Positions 1 to 6,360 of a stretch of DNA of 10,852 nucleotides are shown piece by piece (positions within the stretch are counted from its first letter, which is position 1; the number at the start of each line of letters is the position of its first letter). The stretch spans positions 1 through 10,852 of the forward strand of contig JAEWUL010000019.1 of NCBI GenBank assembly GCA_023459435.1. Reading direction: 5' to 3'. The notes beneath the pieces are model-generated. The model worked only from the letters and a program-made list of their open reading frames with translations. It did no database searches and was not told where the DNA came from. A program made the position numbers and the translations under genes. Source of the DNA: Bacteroidota bacterium (lineage in GTDB: Bacteria > Bacteroidota > Bacteroidia > Bacteroidales > WCHB1-69).

Positions 1-1146
1 AAAGCGCCAACAGTTTTGGTTTACGGGCACTATGATGTGATGCCTGTTGAACCTCTTGACCTTTGGAAAACACCCCCTTTCGAGCCTACAATTATAGATG
101 GTAAAATTTTTGCCCGTGGTGCTGATGATGATAAAGGGCAATCATTTATTCATGCAAAAGCATTTGAATATATGGTTAAAACCAATCAACTTCCTTGTAA
201 TGTGAAATTTATGATTGAAGGTGAAGAGGAGATTGGTAGTAATAACCTATATACTTTCTGTGAAAATAACAAACAAAAACTCCAGGCAGACGTCATTCTG
301 GTTTCTGACACCAGTATGATCGCTGCTGATGTTCCTTCTATCAATATTGGATTAAGAGGGTTAACATACTTAGAAATTAAAGTGGTTGGTCCTTGTCGCG
401 ATTTGCATTCCGGTGTTTTCGGAGGATCTGTTGCAAACCCTATCAATGTGTTATGCAAAATGTTAACCGATATGGTGGATGAAAATGGGAAAGTTACTGT
501 TCCCGGTTTTTATGATGATGTACTTGAAATTTCCAGAGAAGAGAGAGACCTTATGGCTCAGGCACCATTTGATGAACAAGAGTACAAAGATATGATTGGC
601 ATCAAAGAGGTATATGGTGAAAAGGGATACTCTACATTAGAGAGATCTACAATCAGACCATCTTTTGATATTTGTGGTATATGGGGTGGATACATCGGTG
701 AAGGTTCTAAAACCGTACTTCCTTCTGAAGCCAATGCTAAAGTATCTATGAGAATTGTTCCTAATCAGAACCATAACAAAATTATGGAGCTTTTCAAAAA
801 ACATTTTGAAGCGATGGCTCCTGACTATGTGACCGTTACTGTTACACCTCACCATGGTGGTCCTGCTTATGTGTCTCCAATCGACCTTCCAGCATACAAA
901 GCTGCTGAAAAAGCGATTAATGTTACGTATGGCAAACAAACATTACCTTCCAGAAGCGGTGGTTCTATTCCAATCATAGCCGGTTTTGAATCGATTTTAG
1001 GTATTAAATCGATCCTGTTAGGATTTGGTTTAGAAGAGGATGGCATCCACTCTCCTAACGAATGTTTCCCATTAGAACAATTATTTAAAGGGATTGAAAC
1101 GGTTCCACATTTTTACAAATATTTTGCTGAAATGAATCAAAAGTAA
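1..1146 (+). CDS. M20-family metallodipeptidase (CNDP/carnosinase-like), 5' end outside window
   Basis: This is a zinc-dependent peptidase of the M20 family, expected to split dipeptides or short peptides in the cytoplasm. The frame is open from base 1 and ends in TAA at 1144-1146, leaving 381 visible residues. Full-length relatives have roughly 450-470, so about 70-80 N-terminal residues are missing. Numbering from the first visible codon, the metal site is complete: His10 and Asp12 in GHYDV, Asp43 in the GADDDKG motif, catalytic Glu76 and metal Glu77 in EGEEEIG, Asp103 in VSDTS, and His350 in GIHSPNE. The lid-domain motif around His136 (DLHSGVFGG) is typical of the CNDP-like branch. The TTG at 16-18 could be mistaken for a start, but homology continues upstream of it (KAPTVLVYGHYD). 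Exact substrate is unknown. No signal peptide can be judged because the N-terminus is absent. Confidence 0.93.
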   Translation, partial: KAPTVLVYGHYDVMPVEPLDLWKTPPFEPTIIDGKIFARGADDDKGQSFIHAKAFEYMVKTNQLPCNVKFMIEGEEEIGSNNLYTFCENNKQKLQADVILVSDTSMIAADVPSINIGLRGLTYLEIKVVGPCRDLHSGVFGGSVANPINVLCKMLTDMVDENGKVTVPGFYDDVLEISREERDLMAQAPFDEQEYKDMIGIKEVYGEKGYSTLERSTIRPSFDICGIWGGYIGEGSKTVLPSEANAKVSMRIVPNQNHNKIMELFKKHFEAMAPDYVTVTVTPHHGGPAYVSPIDLPAYKAAEKAINVTYGKQTLPSRSGGSIPIIAGFESILGIKSILLGFGLEEDGIHSPNECFPLEQLFKGIETVPHFYKYFAEMNQK

Positions 1147-1168
1147 TCTTTCGAAAAATTACCTACAT

Positions 1169-1199
1169 AAAAAAAGGCTCCCAATGGGAGCCTTTTTTT
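1169..1199. terminator. Bidirectional rho-independent terminator between M20 peptidase and kdd
   Basis: A perfect inverted repeat: seven A, the arm GGCTCCC (1176-1182), loop AAT, the arm GGGAGCC (1186-1192), then seven T. Read on either strand it is a GC-rich 7-bp stem followed by a U-run. It lies 22 bases after the M20 stop codon and 17 bases after the kdd stop codon on the other strand, so it should terminate both converging transcripts. This is seen directly in the sequence; only its activity is inferred. Confidence 0.95.
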
Positions 1200-1216
1200 A
1201 TATTTGTATGATTAGA

Positions 1217-2260
1217 TTATGCATACAATTCTGTAAACATATCACGTAACTCTTTACTTTCACGTAATAATTCCAATGTGATTTCTGCATGGTCTTTTGT
1301 ATATCCGTTACCAACAATCATGGTCACATCACTACCAACACCTTCTGCACCTAAAGCAGCTTTTGTAAAGCTGGTTGCCATAGAGAAGAAATATACAACT
1401 CCATCGTTTTTAGTACATAGAATACTGGTCATTTCAGTATCAGGCACATTCACATTGTTGATGGTTAGGTCAGCCATTTGACCGTTTGTAAGTTCTTCAA
1501 TTTTGGTCATCATAGCTACTGGATCTTTTGCATTACCTACAAAAACATCATGACAGAACCCTAATTTTTGTAATCTTTCAGCAGAATGCGCACTGCCGCA
1601 CATACCGATCACTTTACCGGTAACACCAACACGTTTTTTTGCTTCGTAGCAACACAACATCCCTGATTTTCCACCTGCTCCGATGATCAAAACTGTTTGA
1701 CCCGGTTTGCAAAGTTTGGCTGTTTGTGCTGGAGCACCTGCTACGTCTAGAGCAGAAAGAGCTAATGTCTCAGGCATATCAGATGGGATTTTTGCATAAA
1801 TACCACTTTCGAAAAGGATCGCTTTGCCGTCAATATCCACCTGATCAATAGAATCACGAATCTCTTTAATTTTGTCGATTCTTAATGGAGTAAGAGAAAG
1901 AGAAACTAAAGTAGCAATTTTATCACCCTCTTTTAAATCAATTTTCCCTTTAAGAGCATCTCCGATTTTTTCAACGGTACCTAATAACATACCACCTGAA
2001 CCTGTAACTGGGTTTCTGTGTTTACCTTGTTTGGCCACGATATCCAACATGATCTCTTTAATTTTCTCATGATCTCCACCTGCTTGTTCTTTAATTTGAG
2101 TAAATGATGCAGAATCCACGTTTAAAGTCTGAACATCTATTAAAATCTCATTATCAAAGATCTCATCCATATTGTTATCAATCTTGTTCGCTGGTTGTGG
2201 TAAAACACCAACCGGCTCAATCACGCGATGTGTTCCGTATTTGTTTCCTTTTTTTTGCAT
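1217..2260 (-). CDS. kdd: L-erythro-3,5-diaminohexanoate dehydrogenase
   Basis: Kdd catalyses NAD(P)+-dependent oxidative deamination of L-erythro-3,5-diaminohexanoate to 5-amino-3-oxohexanoate, a middle step in lysine fermentation to acetate and butyrate (EC 1.4.1.11). The 347-residue product matches my recollection of the family from end to end. It opens with the family signature YGTHRVIEP followed by GVLPQPA (residues 8-24), then DVQTLNVDSASF (42-53) and a PVTGSGGML stretch (84-92). A Rossmann dinucleotide-binding loop, GAGGKSG, sits at 194-200 in a fold resembling medium-chain dehydrogenases. The start is the ATG at 2258-2260; the family signature follows within seven residues, so no later start fits. 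No clear Shine-Dalgarno is visible, as is usual in this phylum. The gene has its own promoter upstream and a terminator downstream, so it appears monocistronic. The other lysine-fermentation genes (kamA, kamDE, kce, kal) are absent from the window. Confidence 0.9.
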   Translation of the reverse strand: MQKKGNKYGTHRVIEPVGVLPQPANKIDNNMDEIFDNEILIDVQTLNVDSASFTQIKEQAGGDHEKIKEIMLDIVAKQGKHRNPVTGSGGMLLGTVEKIGDALKGKIDLKEGDKIATLVSLSLTPLRIDKIKEIRDSIDQVDIDGKAILFESGIYAKIPSDMPETLALSALDVAGAPAQTAKLCKPGQTVLIIGAGGKSGMLCCYEAKKRVGVTGKVIGMCGSAHSAERLQKLGFCHDVFVGNAKDPVAMMTKIEELTNGQMADLTINNVNVPDTEMTSILCTKNDGVVYFFSMATSFTKAALGAEGVGSDVTMIVGNGYTKDHAEITLELLRESKELRDMFTELYA

Positions 2261-2337
2261 TGTTTTAAGAAATTATATTTATAAATATTTGATTTATAGT
2301 TTTATACACTATTTACTTTGTTCAATTTTTGATCGCG

Positions 2338-2368
2338 CAAATATATACAAAAAAGATCAAATTTCAAA
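2338..2368 (-). promoter_or_regulatory. Bacteroidetes-type promoter for kdd
   Basis: On the minus strand, TTTG (2365-2368) is followed after 19 bases by TATATTTG (2338-2345). This matches the primary sigma consensus of Bacteroidetes, a TTTG/TTG -33 box and a TAnnTTTG -7 box about 19-21 bases apart. The -7 box lies 77 bases from the kdd start codon, predicting a 5' leader of about 70 bases. The -33 box begins 25 bases after the stop codon of the upstream M3 peptidase gene. Confidence 0.72.
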
Positions 2369-2393
2369 GCAAATTAAAGGGTGTATTAAAAAA

Positions 2394-4550
2394 TTATTTC
2401 AATCCACTTCTTTTTAATAAAGCATCCGCTTTTGGTGCTCTCCCTCTAAAATCAATGTACATATCCATTGCTTTTCTGGTCCCCCCTTTTGACAAGATAC
2501 TATTGACAAAAGCATCTGCTGTTTTTTTGTTATAGATCCCTTTTTCTTCGAAGAAAGCAAAGGCATCGGCATCTAGTACTTCAGCCCATTTGTATCCGTA
2601 ATAACCTGCTGCGTAACCACCTGCAAAAATATGACTAAAAGAAGTACTGATACAGGTCTCTTCTACTACAGGGAGTAGTTCTGTTTTGGCAATAGCTTCT
2701 CTTTCCATATCCACAACAGATTTAATATTTTCAAATGGATTGGCATGCCACATCATATCTAAGTATCCAAATGTCAACTGGCGGCAGAAAGAATAACCGG
2801 CAAGGTAGTTGTCTACTTCTTTAAGTTTGTTTACTAAATCATTAGGGATCAATTTTTTGGTTTTGTAATGATACGCAAACAATTTCAGAAAATCTTGATT
2901 TGAAGCAAAGTTTTCCATAATTTGAGAGGGTAATTCCACAAAATCTCTGGGCACACTTGTACCGGCTAATGATTCGTATGTTACATTAGAAAGTAATCCG
3001 TGTAGTCCGTGTCCAAACTCATGTAAAAATGTAGTTACCTCATCATAAGTAAGTAATGAAGGATTCTCTTTTGTAGATGGTGTAAAATTCATCACTAGAG
3101 ACACAATTGGTCTTATGTTGTTTCCTTTTTCGTCAATGGATTGTTCTCTGTAGGAAGTCATCCATGCTCCTCCCCTTTTGGAAGCTCTGGGATGAAAGTC
3201 TAGGTACAGAATACCAAGCAGACTTTTGTTTCTATACACTTCATAAGCAGTAACATCAGGATGATAAACTGGGATATTTTTATTTATTTTGTATGTTAGT
3301 CCGAATAATTTTTTGGTTAACTCAAACACACCATCAATCACATTTTCCAGTTTAAAATAGGGTTTAACCATCTCATCAGAGATATTATATTTACTATTTT
3401 TATATTTTTCAGAGTAGAAAGAGAAGTCCCATCTTTGTAGTTCTCCATCTAAACCATTCTGATGAGCAAAAGCGGTAATCTCTTTAATCTCTCTTTGAGC
3501 AGCAGGGTAGGAAACCTCTAACAACTGATCCAGGAGTTCATACACATTTTTTGGATTTTCAGCCATTCTCTCTTGGAGTACATAATCAGCATAGGTTTTA
3601 TATCCTAACAGATAAGCAATTTTATGTCTAATATTAACAATTTCAACCACATAACCATTATTATCATACATACCTGAAAATGCTTTTGAGTTATAGGCTC
3701 TGAACATTTTTTCTCTTAGTGTACGATCTTCGGCATATTTCATGATTGCGCCATAACTTGGTGCAGAGAGATCAAAAAGATACCCATCCACTCCTTTAGC
3801 TTTGGCTTTTGCTCTAGCTATTTCAAGTTCATTCTCAGGTAAACCTTTAAGTTCTTCAGGTTTTGTGAGAATGATTTCAAAAGCGTTGGTTGCTGCCAAT
3901 ACATTTTCACTAAAGAGAAGCTGCAATCTAGAAAGTTCCATAGTGAGGGTACTGTAGCTTTCTTTATCATTTTCGTTCAACTGAGCGCCACTATTAACAA
4001 ATGCTTTATAGGTTTTTTCAACCAACATTTTATCTTCATCCTTTGATAATTTATCTTTGGTTTTATACACTTCACTTACTCTGTTGAATAAGGGCACATT
4101 GTGATAGATCTCGTTGCTATGTTTGGTTAACAAAGGACTGATCTCTTGAGCAATTTTTTGAAGTTCAGGAGAGGTATTTGCAGACAATAAATTAAAGAAC
4201 ACATTTGAGATACGTGTTAACAGTTTACCACTTCTGTCAAGAGCCACGATAGTATTTTGAAAAGTAGGTGTAGACTTTTGGTTTGCGATTTCATAAATCT
4301 CTTTATCAGCAGCTTCTAATGCTTGATAAAAAGCAGGTATAAAGTGTTCCACTTTAATCAAATCAAATGGTGGTGTTTGAAAAGGAGTGTTCCATTCCAG
4401 AAGTAAAGGATTGTTTTTCAATTCAGCTTCACTGAATTCTTTTTTGACCGGTTTGCATTGATGATTATGATCATTATCCGGTGATTGAGGATTCGCAGAT
4501 GTCGCCATAATAGTGAGACAAAATAAAGAAAATAAAAAATGTTTTTTCAT
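2394..4550 (-). CDS. M3-family metallopeptidase (peptidyl-dipeptidase Dcp / oligopeptidase A-like), exported
   Basis: A zinc metallopeptidase of family M3 that should cleave oligopeptides, possibly releasing C-terminal dipeptides as Dcp does. The 718-residue length fits the family. The catalytic motif HEFGH is at 510-514, with zinc ligands His510 and His514 and catalytic Glu511. The third zinc ligand is Glu539 in DFVELPSQ, at the family's usual spacing of 29 from the first His. The substrate-binding segment rich in His, Gly and Tyr lies at about 637-653 (SFSHIF then GGYAAGYYGY). Residues 1-19 form a signal peptide ending near ATSA with no lipobox Cys, so a periplasmic location is likely. The predicted mature N-terminus is short, polar and His/Cys-bearing. 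No T9SS sorting domain is seen at the C-terminus. The gene follows ispF by 8 bases and looks like the last member of the porU operon. No hairpin terminator is evident after it. Dcp versus oligopeptidase A activity cannot be settled from sequence alone. Confidence 0.93.
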   Translation of the reverse strand: MKKHFLFSLFCLTIMATSANPQSPDNDHNHQCKPVKKEFSEAELKNNPLLLEWNTPFQTPPFDLIKVEHFIPAFYQALEAADKEIYEIANQKSTPTFQNTIVALDRSGKLLTRISNVFFNLLSANTSPELQKIAQEISPLLTKHSNEIYHNVPLFNRVSEVYKTKDKLSKDEDKMLVEKTYKAFVNSGAQLNENDKESYSTLTMELSRLQLLFSENVLAATNAFEIILTKPEELKGLPENELEIARAKAKAKGVDGYLFDLSAPSYGAIMKYAEDRTLREKMFRAYNSKAFSGMYDNNGYVVEIVNIRHKIAYLLGYKTYADYVLQERMAENPKNVYELLDQLLEVSYPAAQREIKEITAFAHQNGLDGELQRWDFSFYSEKYKNSKYNISDEMVKPYFKLENVIDGVFELTKKLFGLTYKINKNIPVYHPDVTAYEVYRNKSLLGILYLDFHPRASKRGGAWMTSYREQSIDEKGNNIRPIVSLVMNFTPSTKENPSLLTYDEVTTFLHEFGHGLHGLLSNVTYESLAGTSVPRDFVELPSQIMENFASNQDFLKLFAYHYKTKKLIPNDLVNKLKEVDNYLAGYSFCRQLTFGYLDMMWHANPFENIKSVVDMEREAIAKTELLPVVEETCISTSFSHIFAGGYAAGYYGYKWAEVLDADAFAFFEEKGIYNKKTADAFVNSILSKGGTRKAMDMYIDFRGRAPKADALLKRSGLK

Positions 4551-4558
4551 AGGTATAA

Positions 4559-5053
4559 TTATTGTTTTGTTATTATTGAAACGATAACATGAGCAACGAC
4601 GGCCTCTCCTTTTCCAACAGCATCTAAGCCTTCGTTTGTTTTAGCCTTTAGAGCAATGGTATCATTTGGGATAAGAAGCAACCTTGCTAAATTAGTTTTA
4701 ATGGCCTCTTTATAGGAGGAAAGTTTGGGTTGTTCCAAAACGATGGTTATATCTACATTATTAATAACCCATCCCTGATTATGAACCAGTTGAACCACTT
4801 CTGACAAAAGTTCCTGACTATTGATTTTGTGAAATCTGGCATCTGAATCGGGGAAATAGGTTCCAATATCATTTAAACCGGCAGCTCCGAGGAGGGCATC
4901 ACACAAGGCATGGATCACCACATCTCCATCGGAGTGGGCCACGCAACTTTTTTCAAAAGGGACAATCACCCCTCCTAATATAAACGGAAATTGGTTGATA
5001 TTTTGATCAACCAACCGATGTGAATCGTATCCTAGTCCAACTCTAAATTTCAT
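4559..5053 (-). CDS. ispF: 2-C-methyl-D-erythritol 2,4-cyclodiphosphate synthase
   Basis: IspF converts CDP-methylerythritol 2-phosphate to methylerythritol cyclodiphosphate with release of CMP, the fifth step of the MEP isoprenoid pathway (EC 4.6.1.12); it works as a cytoplasmic homotrimer. The 164-residue product is close to the usual ~160 and appears intact. The metal ligands are Asp10 and His12 in the GYDSHRL motif and His48, following the HSDGDVV segment at 40-46. The DALLGAAGLNDIG stretch comes next, then FPDSD. Near the C-terminus TNEGLDAVGKGEA corresponds to the nucleotide-binding and trimer-core region. The ATG at 5051-5053 is the natural start because the GLGYDSH motif follows almost at once. 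The gene starts 5 bases after porV ends and stops 8 bases before the M3 peptidase gene, so co-transcription with porV is very likely. This is a stand-alone IspF, not an IspD-IspF fusion. Confidence 0.98.
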   Translation of the reverse strand: MKFRVGLGYDSHRLVDQNINQFPFILGGVIVPFEKSCVAHSDGDVVIHALCDALLGAAGLNDIGTYFPDSDARFHKINSQELLSEVVQLVHNQGWVINNVDITIVLEQPKLSSYKEAIKTNLARLLLIPNDTIALKAKTNEGLDAVGKGEAVVAHVIVSIITKQ

Positions 5054-5058
5054 TAAGT

Positions 5059-6303
5059 TTATTTAATCCCTTGTTTTTTAATATCTTTAGCATAAAGTGA
5101 TTCAAAGTTGAGAGCCAGTGTGAACCTCAAAGTCCCCTCTAATGGGTTAAGTTGAGTAAAAGTAACGAGATAGGAAACATCAATAGCAAACACATTATAT
5201 TTGAATCCAACACCCACTTCACCAAATTTTCTGTTCCCTTTATTTCTATTTTCAAAGAAAGTTCCCAGTCTTACCATAAACAAGTTGTTATAGGCATATT
5301 CAGCACCTACTGCCCAGACGATTTCTCTCATTTCTTCATTGAATCCGCCTGGAGAATCATAGAAGGATCTTAATAATCCTTGAATAACCCCCATATTTTT
5401 CACATCCATACCATTTCCAAAATACTGATAAGAGTTATCAGAGTTTTGAATTGGAGTTCCATACTCATCGACCAATTTCACAGGATTGGTAGGAACGAGA
5501 AGTTTTCCTACTTCACCTAGTAAAGTCAATCTGTTATATTTATCAAAATCGATAGCATATGACAAGCCAAGTCTTAAATTAGTAGGTAAGAAATCTTTAT
5601 TTACACTTCCGTTGGTATAGGATATTTTATTACCGATATTAGAGAAGGTTATACCTGCTCTAACGGTTTGGTTTTCATATTTTGATGATTCAAAATCTTG
5701 TTCATAAAACATGGATAAGTCAGCAGCAATAGCGATACCGGGTTTCATTTCGATTCCACTTACTTCAATATTTGTTGCTAAGTTTGAATAGATAAAACGG
5801 GGTGTAATTGCCATGGAAAACTGATCTGTAAATTTCCGGGAATAGGAAAAGTCAATGGCATATTCATGTGGACTTCTTTCACCAATTGGTTCTCCGAAAT
5901 AGTCTGTAAACTGAATGGACCCCATTGAAAAATATCTCAAAGACATAGCAATTGCACTCATGTCATTCAGTTTCATAAAACCGGCAACATAAGCAAGGTT
6001 AATATCCCCAATGAGGTTTTTGAGCCATGGGCTATAAGACATTGAAATGCCTAATTTATTTTTATTAAATGGGTATTTAGCAGCATTATAATGTTGCGAG
6101 TTTATATCTGAAGATGAGGCCACTCCAATATCACCCATCCCGGCACCTCTGGAATCGGGAGCAATTAATAAAAATGGCACCGCAGTAGTGATGGGATTAA
6201 AATATGGATTAGAAGGATTATCGTAGTCAAAACCGGTTTGAGAATACCCACATTGCACTGTAAATAAAGCAATTAGTGAGATTAAAAAGAGTTTTCGTGT
6301 CAT
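5059..6303 (-). CDS. porV: Type IX secretion system outer-membrane protein PorV (LptO)
   Basis: PorV is an outer-membrane beta-barrel of the FadL-like class. It takes T9SS cargo from the translocon and delivers it to the PorU sortase; in Porphyromonas gingivalis it is also known as LptO. The chosen ATG at 6301-6303 gives 414 residues. These start with a basic end and hydrophobic core (MTRKLFLISLIALF), with signal cleavage likely after GYSQ. The mature N-terminus carries the PorV hallmark, a LLIAPDSRGAGMGDIGVAS segment. The remainder alternates polar and hydrophobic residues as expected for beta strands, ending in aromatic-rich strands. A longer reading from a TTG at 6333 would add ten residues ahead of the signal peptide, but it would leave almost no room after the candidate -7 box at 6342-6349, so ATG is preferred. 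The Cys at position 18 does not sit in a lipobox. The partner gene porU lies directly upstream, as in other Bacteroidetes. Confidence 0.95.
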   Translation of the reverse strand: MTRKLFLISLIALFTVQCGYSQTGFDYDNPSNPYFNPITTAVPFLLIAPDSRGAGMGDIGVASSSDINSQHYNAAKYPFNKNKLGISMSYSPWLKNLIGDINLAYVAGFMKLNDMSAIAMSLRYFSMGSIQFTDYFGEPIGERSPHEYAIDFSYSRKFTDQFSMAITPRFIYSNLATNIEVSGIEMKPGIAIAADLSMFYEQDFESSKYENQTVRAGITFSNIGNKISYTNGSVNKDFLPTNLRLGLSYAIDFDKYNRLTLLGEVGKLLVPTNPVKLVDEYGTPIQNSDNSYQYFGNGMDVKNMGVIQGLLRSFYDSPGGFNEEMREIVWAVGAEYAYNNLFMVRLGTFFENRNKGNRKFGEVGVGFKYNVFAIDVSYLVTFTQLNPLEGTLRFTLALNFESLYAKDIKKQGIK

Positions 6304-6341
6304 AAAAATTTTGAATAATTGTTTTTTGTTCAAAAGAAACG

Positions 6342-6349
6342 CAAAGATA
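6342..6349 (-). promoter_or_regulatory. Possible internal -7 promoter element ahead of porV
   Basis: Within the 57-base porU-porV gap the minus strand reads TATCTTTG followed by C, a full match to TAnnTTTG. It lies 38 bases ahead of the porV ATG and would give a leader of roughly 30 bases. No TTG is found at the -33 spacing, so the element is incomplete and may be weak or chance. If active, it would let porV, ispF and the M3 peptidase gene be transcribed without porU. Confidence 0.4.
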
Positions 6350-6360
6350 CGATATTTATT

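Noticed and set aside
16..18. TTG as the start of the M20 dipeptidase
   Set aside because: The reading frame and family homology continue to base 1, and about 70-80 N-terminal residues of the family are missing, so the gene is simply cut by the window edge.
186..939. Minus-strand open frames of 90-100 codons inside the M20 gene
   Set aside because: They run antisense to conserved metal-site regions of the M20 peptidase and show no domain-like character.
2261..2393. Terminator for the porU-porV-ispF-M3 operon
   Set aside because: I found no GC-rich hairpin followed by T-run on the minus strand after the M3 stop codon; T-rich stretches alone are not enough.
2172..2535. Short plus-strand open frames spanning the kdd-M3 gap
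   Set aside because: They overlap the kdd 5' end, the kdd promoter and the M3 3' end in antisense, and their translations look like random low-complexity protein.
6247..6255. PorV as a lipoprotein through Cys18
   Set aside because: The residues ahead of the Cys (TVQ) do not form a lipobox, and a standard signal peptidase I site follows at GYSQ; PorV is a barrel protein.
6304..6333. Ten-residue N-terminal extension of PorV from a TTG codon
   Set aside because: The ATG at 6303 begins a normal signal peptide, and the extension would overlap the region of the candidate porV transcription start; TTG starts are also less common.
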